Assembly: GCA_937871935.1 (NCBI GenBank)
Contig: CALMQI010000159.1
Span: 1-33,455 of the forward strand
Reading direction: 5' to 3'
DNA from: an uncultured Burkholderiales bacterium
GTDB lineage: Bacteria; Pseudomonadota; Gammaproteobacteria; Burkholderiales; Burkholderiaceae_C
Length of the DNA: 33,455 nucleotides
A program made the position numbers and the translations under genes. The notes under the pieces are model-generated. The model did not search any database and was not told the origin of the DNA. It saw only the letters and a list, made by a program, of their open reading frames with translations. Every line of letters starts with the position of its first letter. The first letter of the stretch is position 1. Of this stretch, positions 26,300-33,455 are shown piece after piece.

Positions 26300-27538
26300 T
26301 CAAGGCCGCTTCATCTGGCACGACGTCGGCGTGCTCGCCACATAGGGCTCGTAGTACTTGACCGTCTGGAAGTTGTAGCCGGTGTTCTCGACGCTGTAGG
26401 GGTGCTTGGCGTCGGCCTTCTGCCAGACGGTGATGAACAGCCCTTGCTGCAGTTGATGGTCGGCCTTGCGCATCTCGACCTCGCCGTTGAAGCTCTTGAA
26501 CCTGAGCCCTTCCATCGCGGCGGCCACCTTGGCCGCATCGGTCGTCTTGGCCTGCGCCATCGCGCTGCTCAGCATCGCAAACGCATGGTAGGTGGCCAGC
26601 GTGTAGTAGTCGTCCTTGAACTTGGCCTTGAACTGATCACCCAGCTTGCCGATCTCGCCCGGCATGTTGGAGTTGGCATAGGCCACCACGTAGACACGGC
26701 CGGCGGCGGCCGCCCCCAGCGCGGTGGGCGTTCCGGTGACGCCGGCGTAGTAGGTCAGGAACTTGACGTTCAAGCCCGCATCGCTGGCGGCCTTGACCAG
26801 CAGCGTCAGGTCGGAACCCCAGTTGCCGGTCAGCACGGTGTCGGCGCCGGCGGCCTTGATCTTGGCCACATAGGGCGCGAAGTCACGCACCTGCGCCAGC
26901 GGGTGCAGGTCGTCACCCACGACCTGCACGTCGGGGCGCTTGATCGCCAGCATCTCCTTGCCGTAACGCGAGACCTGCTGGCCGTGCGCGTAGTTCTGGT
27001 TGATCAGGTAGACCTTCTTGACGTCCTTCTGGTCCTTGACCCAGGTCGTCAACGCCTCCATCTTCATCGAGGTGTCGGCATCGAGCCGGAAGTGCCAGTA
27101 GTTGCACTTGCTGTTGGTCAAGTCGGGATCGACCGCGGCATAGTTGATGTAGACCACCTCCTTGCCGGGGTTGCGCTCGTTGTGCTTCGACACCGCATCC
27201 ATGATGGCCAGCGCGGCGCCGGAACCGTTGCCCTGCACGATGTAGCGCACGCCCTGGTCGATCAGCGACTTCACCGCATTGATGCTCTCCTGCGGGCTCA
27301 GCTTGTTGTCGATGGGCACCATCTCGAACTTCACGCCGGCCGGATTGCTCTTGTTGAAGTGCTCGGCGATGAACTGGAAGCTCTTGATCTGGTTCTGGCC
27401 GACCGGTGCCATCAGGCCCGACAGCGGGTCGACCCAGCCGACCTTGACGCTCTGCCCCTTCTGGGCCAGCGCCGCCGGCGCTGCGAATGCCAGGCCCAGG
27501 GCCAAGGTGACGGTGGAACGTGTCAGGACTGCCTGCAT
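26300..27538 (-). CDS. livK: Periplasmic substrate-binding protein of Liv/HAAT-type ABC importer
   Basis: A 412-residue secreted protein. Its signal peptide (MQAVLTRSTVTLALGLAFAAPAALA) ends near residue 25, before QKGQSVKVGW. The mature protein has the two-lobe periplasmic-binding type 1 pattern: VDPLSGLMAPVGQNQIKSFQF, VKSLIDQGVRYIVQGNGSGAALAI, YLINQNYAHGQQVSRYGKEM, and KIKAAGADTVLTGNWGSDLTLLVKA. It is longer than E. coli LivK (about 345 mature). AGGAG precedes the ATG (27536-27538). The ligand is not readable from sequence; the adjacent acyl-CoA synthetase and beta-oxidation genes suggest a carboxylic acid rather than leucine or valine. Confidence 0.93.
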   Translation of the reverse strand: MQAVLTRSTVTLALGLAFAAPAALAQKGQSVKVGWVDPLSGLMAPVGQNQIKSFQFIAEHFNKSNPAGVKFEMVPIDNKLSPQESINAVKSLIDQGVRYIVQGNGSGAALAIMDAVSKHNERNPGKEVVYINYAAVDPDLTNSKCNYWHFRLDADTSMKMEALTTWVKDQKDVKKVYLINQNYAHGQQVSRYGKEMLAIKRPDVQVVGDDLHPLAQVRDFAPYVAKIKAAGADTVLTGNWGSDLTLLVKAASDAGLNVKFLTYYAGVTGTPTALGAAAAGRVYVVAYANSNMPGEIGKLGDQFKAKFKDDYYTLATYHAFAMLSSAMAQAKTTDAAKVAAAMEGLRFKSFNGEVEMRKADHQLQQGLFITVWQKADAKHPYSVENTGYNFQTVKYYEPYVASTPTSCQMKRP

Positions 27539-27676
27539 GAATGTGTCTCCTGTTCGTAAGGTCGGGCTGGGTGCCCACCGGGGCGAGATTAACCTCAGGC
27601 GTGCTGCGGCATGCCGAGGACTATCCCGATCCGGCGCTGTCGCCGCTGCGACAAGGGTGGTAGAGCGCCCGTGCGC

Positions 27677-29302
<1,626 letters not shown>

Positions 29303-29424
29303 GACGGTCTCCTTTTCGTCTGGTTCGACACTGCGCTCAGTATCGCGGGCCATCGGCCGGCGGCCCATGGGGTGATTCCCCGGCCGATGCGGCTGCAGCC
29401 GGCGACCGCCGCGACAATGCCGGC
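29303..29424. promoter_or_regulatory. Divergent promoter region with a 10-bp inverted repeat
   Basis: The gap separates the acyl-CoA synthetase (minus) from selO (plus). CATCGGCCGG at 29351-29360 is perfectly repeated in inverse at 29380-29389 with 19 bases between, centred near 29370, a spacing close to three helical turns between half-sites and thus compatible with a dimeric regulator. On the minus strand a possible -10, GATACT, lies at 29339-29344. On the plus strand GACAAT at 29413-29418 is a possible selO -10. No regulator gene is adjacent. Confidence 0.45.
29413..29418 (+). promoter_or_regulatory. Candidate -10 of selO placing the start site at the ATG
   Basis: GACAAT ends seven bases before the selO ATG at 29425, so transcription would begin at or next to the A of the start codon. 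No Shine-Dalgarno is present between them, which fits a leaderless mRNA. The -35 region is not recognisable. Confidence 0.4.
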
Positions 29425-30915
29425 ATGAACGCGCCCCACGACTGGCCGGCCGCGCTGGCGCCGCGCTGGCGGCAGGACACCCTGCAGCACGGCCTCGGTC
29501 CGGCCTTTCACACGGCACTCCCCGGCCAGGCCCTGCCCGACGTGCACTGGGTCGCCCGCAGCGACGCCCTGGCGGCCGAACTCGGCCTGGCCGGGTGGCT
29601 GGCCGGCGACGAGGCGCTGGCGGTACTGTCGGGCAACGCGGCGCCGAGCCACGGCACGCCGCTGGCCACCGTGTACAGCGGCCACCAGTTCGGCGTCTGG
29701 GCCGGCCAGCTCGGCGACGGCCGCGCGTTGCTGCTCGGCGAGATCGACAGCGACGCCGGGCCGATGGAGATCCAGATCAAGGGCGGCGGCCTGACGCCCT
29801 ACTCGCGCATGGGCGACGGCCGCGCAGTACTGCGCTCGTCGATCCGCGAATTCCTCTGCTCGGAGGCGATGCATCACCTCGGCATCCCGACCACGCGGGC
29901 GCTGGCCGTCATCGGCTCGCCGGCGCCGGTGCGGCGCGAGACGGTCGAGACAGCGGCGGTGGTGACGCGGGTGGCGCCGAGCTTCCTGCGCTTCGGCCAC
30001 TTCGAGCACTTCACGCACACCGCGCAGGATCCGCTGGCGCTGCAGCGCCTGGTGAATGCGGTGATCGAGCGCTACTTCCCCGATTGCACGGACGCTGCCC
30101 ACCCGGTGCTGGCCTGGCTCGAGGTGGTGGCGCGCCGCACCGCGCGTCTGATGGCCGACTGGCAGGCGGTGGGCTTCTGCCATGGCGTGATGAACACCGA
30201 CAACATGTCGATCCTCGGCCTGACCATCGACTATGGGCCGTTCGGCTTCCTCGATGCGTTCGACCCCGGCCATGTCTGCAACCACAGTGACCACCAGGGC
30301 CGCTACGCCTATGCGCGACAGCCGAGCATCGGCTTCTGGAACCTGCATGCCTTGGCGCACGCGCTGGCCCCGCTGGTCGAGGATCCGCAGGCGCTGCGCG
30401 ACGCGATCGAACCCTACAAGGACGAGTACGCGCAGGCCATCCAGCAGCGCCTGCGCGCCAAGCTTGGCCTGCGTGAGTCGCGCGATGGCGATACCGAGCT
30501 GATCGACACGCTGCTGCGCCAGATGGCGGCCGAGCGCACCGACTACACGATCGCGATGCGCCGGCTGTGCGATTTCGTGAGTGCGCCCGGTGCGCCGAAC
30601 ACCACCGCGCGCGATCTCTTCATCGACCGCGCCGCCTTCGATGTCTGGGCGACCCGCTATCGAGAGCGGCTCGCCGCTGAAGCCAGCGTCGACACCGAGC
30701 GCCAGATCCGCATGCGTGCGGTGAACCCGAAGTACATCCTGCGCAACCACCTCGCCGAGCAGGCGATCCGGACGGCCCGCGAGGGCGACTTCGCGCCGAC
30801 GCAGCGTCTGCTGCAGGTGCTGGAGCACCCCTTCGACGAGCAGCCCGGCCAGGACGAGTACGCCGCGCTGCCGCCCGACTGGGCGCAGCATCTCGAGATC
30901 TCGTGCTCGTCGTGA
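29425..30915 (+). CDS. selO: Protein adenylyltransferase SelO (YdiU/UPF0061)
   Basis: A 496-residue pseudokinase-fold enzyme that transfers AMP to Ser/Thr/Tyr of other proteins. The conserved opening [33 protein letters not shown] (84-101) and Lys119 ([20 protein letters not shown] region) mark the nucleotide site. Glu143, Asn260 (NTDNMS) and Asp269 ([11 protein letters not shown]) correspond to the described active-site Glu, Asn and Asp. The last residues are CSS, the conserved C-terminal redox motif in which eukaryotes have selenocysteine. The protein is slightly longer than E. coli's 478. msrB starts just downstream, a redox partner in keeping with SelO's described link to glutathionylation. 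Confidence 0.95.
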   Translation: MNAPHDWPAALAPRWRQDTLQHGLGPAFHTALPGQALPDVHWVARSDALAAELGLAGWLAGDEALAVLSGNAAPSHGTPLATVYSGHQFGVWAGQLGDGRALLLGEIDSDAGPMEIQIKGGGLTPYSRMGDGRAVLRSSIREFLCSEAMHHLGIPTTRALAVIGSPAPVRRETVETAAVVTRVAPSFLRFGHFEHFTHTAQDPLALQRLVNAVIERYFPDCTDAAHPVLAWLEVVARRTARLMADWQAVGFCHGVMNTDNMSILGLTIDYGPFGFLDAFDPGHVCNHSDHQGRYAYARQPSIGFWNLHALAHALAPLVEDPQALRDAIEPYKDEYAQAIQQRLRAKLGLRESRDGDTELIDTLLRQMAAERTDYTIAMRRLCDFVSAPGAPNTTARDLFIDRAAFDVWATRYRERLAAEASVDTERQIRMRAVNPKYILRNHLAEQAIRTAREGDFAPTQRLLQVLEHPFDEQPGQDEYAALPPDWAQHLEISCSS

Positions 30916-30944
30916 CGACGGCAGGGGCTGCGAAGGACAGACAA

Positions 30945-31364
30945 TTGAGCCACGACATCGACGACCCGCGTTATCCGGTACGCAAGACCGACGCGCAGTG
31001 GCGCGAGCAGCTCGACCCGATGCAATACGAGGTCGCGCGCCATGGCGCCACCGAGCGGGCCTTCAGCGGCCAGTACTGGGACCACTGGTCCGACGGCAGC
31101 TACCGCTGCGTCGGCTGCGGGTCGGTGCTCTTCGACAGCGGCGCCAAGTTCGATGCCGGCTGTGGCTGGCCGAGCTGGTGGGATGCCATCGACCCGGCGC
31201 GCGTCGAGCGCGTCGTCGACACGAGCCATGGCATGACCCGCGTCGAGGTGCGGTGCGCCAACTGCGGCAGCCATCTCGGCCATGTGTTCGACGACGGCCC
31301 CGAGCCGACCGGTGAGCGATATTGCATCAATTCGGCGTCGATCCACTTCGCGCCCAAGGGCTGA
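30945..31364 (+). CDS. msrB: Peptide-methionine (R)-S-oxide reductase
   Basis: A 139-residue MsrB that reduces the R isomer of methionine sulfoxide in proteins. Zinc ligands are Cys55/Cys58 (RCVGCG) and Cys104/Cys107 (RCANCGSHLGHVFDDGP), the catalytic cysteine is Cys127 (ERYCINSASIHF), and Cys73 (GCGWPSWW) is the likely resolving one. I begin at TTG 30945-30947 because AAGGA lies eight bases upstream and MSHDIDDPRYPVRKTDAQWR fits family N-termini; a GTG at 30903 inside selO is the alternative. No signal peptide is seen, so it acts in the cytoplasm. It is 29 bases after selO. Confidence 0.95.
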   Translation: MSHDIDDPRYPVRKTDAQWREQLDPMQYEVARHGATERAFSGQYWDHWSDGSYRCVGCGSVLFDSGAKFDAGCGWPSWWDAIDPARVERVVDTSHGMTRVEVRCANCGSHLGHVFDDGPEPTGERYCINSASIHFAPKG

Positions 31365-31390
31365 GCCGCCGTCGCGCCGCATCACGCGGC

Positions 31391-31396
31391 TACACT
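31391..31396 (+). promoter_or_regulatory. Candidate -10 of yciB
   Basis: TACACT lies 12 bases before the yciB ATG. Transcription would start about six bases before the start codon, leaving no room for a Shine-Dalgarno and none is seen. This could be an internal promoter within the selO-msrB-yciB-bolA run. Confidence 0.4.
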
Positions 31397-31408
31397 GCGC
31401 CCGCTCGC

Positions 31409-32044
31409 ATGAAACTGCTGCTCGACTTCCTGCCGATCCTGCTGTTCTTCGGCACCTTCCGCTACGCCGAGGCCCACAAGGCCTGGGCTGCGGCGTTCGC
31501 TAGCCAGCATCTGGGCTTCATGGTCGCCGGCGGTCTGGTCGGCCCCGACGAGGCGCCGGTGCTGTTGGCCACGGTGGTGGTGATCCTGGCCACGCTGGCG
31601 CAGGTGACGTGGCTCAAGGTCGCCGGCCGCAAGATCGATCTGATGTTGTGGGTCAGCCTGGCGCTCGTGGTCGTGCTCGGCGGGCTGACCGTGTGGTTCC
31701 ACAGCGAGACTTTCATCAAGTGGAAGCCGAGCGTGCTGTACTGGGCCATGGGCACGGCGCTGTGGGTCAGCCAGGCGGTGTTCGGCAAGAACCTGCTGCG
31801 TACGCTGCTGGGTCAGCAGATGCAGTTGCCTCCGGCAATCTGGCACCGGCTCAACTTCGCCTGGATCGCATTCTTCGCGGCGATGGGGCTGCTCAACCTG
31901 TGGGTGGCTTACAGCTTCAGCACGTCGACCTGGGTCAACTTCAAGCTGTTCGGCGGGATCGGCCTCATGCTCGCCTTTACTGTCGCCCAGGGCGTGTACC
32001 TGAGCCGCTACCTGAAGGACGATTCGGCGCAGGAGCCCGGCTGA
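31409..32044 (+). CDS. yciB: Inner membrane-spanning protein YciB (septation protein A)
   Basis: A 211-residue membrane protein with about five hydrophobic helices: LLLDFLPILLFFGTFRY, a segment around APVLLATVVVILATLA, LMLWVSLALVVVLGGLTVWF, FAWIAFFAAMGLLNLWVAY and FGGIGLMLAFTVAQGVYL. The intervening HSETFIKWKPSVLYW and FGKNLLRTLLGQQMQLP motifs are family-specific. Length equals the usual 180-210. The protein is linked to cell envelope integrity and septation. There is no Shine-Dalgarno upstream. Its TGA overlaps the ATG of the next gene (TGATG), indicating coupled translation with bolA. Confidence 0.95.
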   Translation: MKLLLDFLPILLFFGTFRYAEAHKAWAAAFASQHLGFMVAGGLVGPDEAPVLLATVVVILATLAQVTWLKVAGRKIDLMLWVSLALVVVLGGLTVWFHSETFIKWKPSVLYWAMGTALWVSQAVFGKNLLRTLLGQQMQLPPAIWHRLNFAWIAFFAAMGLLNLWVAYSFSTSTWVNFKLFGGIGLMLAFTVAQGVYLSRYLKDDSAQEPG

Positions 32045-32322
32045 TGGGCGTCGGCAGCGACGACATCGCACGCGTCCTTCGCGAGGCGCTGGCGCCGGCC
32101 GAGCTCGACGTGCTCGACGACGGTCACCTGCACGTCGGTCATGCCGGCGCCCGCGAGGGCGGCCATTTCACCGTGCGGATTTGCAGCGCGGCCTTCACGG
32201 GCTTGTCGCGGGTGGCACGACATCGCCTCGTGTATGATGCCCTGCACCGCCTGATGCCCTCGGGAATCCATGCGCTGGCCATCGAGGCCCGTGCGCCCGA
32301 CGAGACCGGCACAACGTCCTGA
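32044..32322 (+). CDS. bolA: BolA-family protein
   Basis: A 92-residue BolA-type protein: VLREALAPAELDVLDDGHLHVGHAGAREGGHFTVRICSAAF followed by LSRVARHRLVYDALHRLM. The HVGHAG...GGHF histidines and the RHRLVYDAL helix are the class II KH-like BolA signature. Members partner with monothiol glutaredoxins to coordinate Fe-S clusters and can act on morphology genes. The start ATG overlaps the yciB stop. In many betaproteobacteria the order yciB-bolA-ppiC is kept. A gap of 83 bases follows. Confidence 0.92.
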   Translation: MGVGSDDIARVLREALAPAELDVLDDGHLHVGHAGAREGGHFTVRICSAAFTGLSRVARHRLVYDALHRLMPSGIHALAIEARAPDETGTTS

Positions 32323-32405
32323 AGATCCCTCTTCCGTCCATCGGGCGCCGTCGTATCTGCACGACCCGCGCGCCCGGTCCTCCAGCCAGAAAGGCCCCAC
32401 CTGCC

Positions 32406-33209
32406 ATGAGCATCTCGAACCCCATCGTGCGCCTGACCGTGATCGCCGCCGCCGCGCTGGCCCCCCTGGCCGCGTCGGCCCAGAACATCACCACCGTCAA
32501 CGGCAAGGCCGTGCCCAAGGCGCGTGCCGACATGCTGCTCAACCAGGCGGTGCGCGCCGGTCAGCAGCGCTCGCCGGAGTTCGAGGCCCGTGCCCGCGAC
32601 GAGGTGGTGCTGCGCGAGATCTTCGCGCAGGAAGCCGAGAAGCGCGGCATCCCCGCCACTGCCGACTACCGCTCGCAGCTCGAACTGCTGCGCCAGACCG
32701 TGCTGATCCGCGAGCTGTTCGAGGACTTCAAGAAGAAGAACCCGGTCACCGACGCCGAGGCCAAGGCCGAGTACGACAAGTTCAAGTCGCAGGCCACCGG
32801 CACCGAGTACCGCGCCCGCCATATCCTGGTGGAGAACGAGGACGAGGCGAAGAAGCTGATCACGCAGCTCAAGGGCGGGGCCAAGTTCGAAGAACTGGCC
32901 AAGAAGAACTCCAAGGACACCGGCTCCGGCGAGAACGGTGGCGACCTCGACTTCGCCAAGCCCGACTCCTACGTGCCCGAGTTCAGCAAGGCGCTGACGG
33001 CGCTGAAGAAAGGCGAGATGACCGACGCGCCGGTGAAGACGCAATTCGGCTTTCACATCATCAAGCTCGAAGACGTGCGCGAGGCGCAGTTCCCCGAGTT
33101 CACCGCCGTCAAGCCGCAGATCGAGCAGCGGCTGGCGCAGATGAAGCTGCAGAAGTACCAGGAAGACCTGAAGAAGGCCGCGAAGACCGACTACAAGTTC
33201 GCGCAGTAG
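32406..33209 (+). CDS. Secreted PpiC-type peptidyl-prolyl isomerase (parvulin)
   Basis: A 267-residue protein with a Sec signal peptide (ISNPIVRLTVIAAAALAPLAASA, cleavage near residue 25). A helical SurA-like N-domain (residues about 26-125, KARADMLLNQAVRAG... EIFAQEAEKRG) is followed by a parvulin domain at 134-225: YRARHILVENEDEAKKLI, FEELAKKNSKDTGSGENGGDLDF, then FSKALTALKKGEMTDAPVKTQFGFHIIKLEDV. It likely helps fold outer-membrane or periplasmic proteins. The ATG 32406-32408 has only a distant AAAGG. Stop TAG is at 33207-33209. Confidence 0.94.
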   Translation: MSISNPIVRLTVIAAAALAPLAASAQNITTVNGKAVPKARADMLLNQAVRAGQQRSPEFEARARDEVVLREIFAQEAEKRGIPATADYRSQLELLRQTVLIRELFEDFKKKNPVTDAEAKAEYDKFKSQATGTEYRARHILVENEDEAKKLITQLKGGAKFEELAKKNSKDTGSGENGGDLDFAKPDSYVPEFSKALTALKKGEMTDAPVKTQFGFHIIKLEDVREAQFPEFTAVKPQIEQRLAQMKLQKYQEDLKKAAKTDYKFAQ

Positions 33210-33214
33210 TCGTC

Positions 33215-33293
33215 CCCCCGGAGCGCCAGCGGCGCTTCTCCCAGGGGGCGCCGCGGCCGGACCGGCGGAGCCGGATCCGCCGCGGCCGCTTGG
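33215..33293. repeat. GC-rich compound palindrome between convergent genes
   Basis: Just after the ppiC stop a chain of inverted repeats fills the gap: GGAGCGCC-AGC-GGCGCTTCTCC-type arms (about 33220-33240), then CGGCGGA/TCCGCCG (33264-33283) with outer GCGGCC/GGCCGC arms. Similar GC-rich palindromic blocks between convergent genes are common in related Burkholderiales chromosomes. It may act as a bidirectional terminator or a repeated extragenic element; no second copy occurs in this window. Confidence 0.5.
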
Positions 33294-33455
33294 CTAGGAT
33301 GCGCTGTGCGTCGGCTGAGGGGCGCGCTCGCCCAACGTCAGCCGGCCGGCCTCAGCGGTTGCCACCGCGAGCACCGCCAGCACCGCGCGCAACAAGCGGG
33401 CGCGCAGTTCCACGAGGTGCGAGAGGAAACTCTGTTCGCGTTGCTCGACCTGCGC
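33294..33455 (-). CDS. C-terminal end of an unidentified minus-strand protein (5' end outside window)
   Basis: An open frame enters from the right edge and ends at TAG 33294-33296, giving 53 residues. It contains EQREQSFLSHLVELRARLLRAVLAV, an amphipathic or membrane-helix-like segment, and a polar tail ending PTHSAS. The FLSHLVELR stretch recalls the start of TatC, but here only about 25 residues follow before the stop, so it is not an intact TatC. I cannot name it. It converges on ppiC with the palindrome between them. Confidence 0.4.
   Translation of the reverse strand, partial: AQVEQREQSFLSHLVELRARLLRAVLAVLAVATAEAGRLTLGERAPQPTHSAS

Noticed and set aside
27638..27653. 6-bp hairpin TGTCGC/GCGACA between the binding-protein and ligase genes
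   Set aside because: Short stem without a T tract; not enough to call a terminator.

Overview
The window is a chromosomal segment of a GC-rich (about two-thirds G+C by eye) betaproteobacterium, most likely in the Burkholderiales (Rubrivivax/Leptothrix/Methylibium-like). This rests on the gene order thrS-infC-rpmI-rplT-pheS-pheT-ihfA-merR-tRNA-Pro, the style of the Liv-type transporter and CoA-ester catabolism genes, and promoters of TACAAT type lying very close to start codons. It is inferred from protein resemblance and context only. There are no insertion sequences, phage genes, CRISPR arrays or rRNA genes, and coding density is high.

Region 1 (1-8200) is the translation block, nearly all on the minus strand. 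It starts with a conserved leader and thrS and runs through infC (rare AUC start), rpmI, rplT, pheS, pheT, ihfA and a MerR-type regulator, ending near tRNA-Pro(GGG). Two intrinsic-terminator hairpins lie just before synthetase genes: one before thrS, preceded by a 14-residue mini-ORF, and one inside an in-frame upstream extension of pheS. Both look like attenuators. The plus-strand tail of an unidentified protein and its terminator occupy the first 155 bases.

Region 2 (8230-10434) holds a DUF4331 secreted protein and a small lipoprotein, then a 274-base gap with a perfect GC palindrome.

Region 3 (10435-29302) is a 19-kb minus-strand catabolic cluster. In transcription order it encodes an acyl-CoA synthetase, a periplasmic binding protein and LivHMGF-type ABC importer, a bifunctional hydratase/3-hydroxyacyl-CoA dehydrogenase, a thiolase, a DhlA-like haloalkane dehalogenase, a hotdog thioesterase, an acyl-CoA dehydrogenase, an SDR, a second thioesterase, an NADP-dependent MDR oxidoreductase, an ElaA acetyltransferase, an AidB-like flavoprotein and a second SDR. 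Many joints are 4-base ATGA/GTGA overlaps, which argues for coupled translation. The set amounts to import, CoA activation, beta-oxidation and CoA release of an organic acid. The true substrate is unknown, and the embedded dehalogenase is the most distinctive part.

Region 4 (29303-33455) begins at a divergent promoter region with a 10-bp inverted repeat. It runs on the plus strand: selO (protein AMPylase), msrB, septation protein A (yciB), a bolA-family gene and a secreted PpiC prolyl isomerase. It ends in a GC-rich compound palindrome and the tail of a minus-strand gene cut by the window edge.
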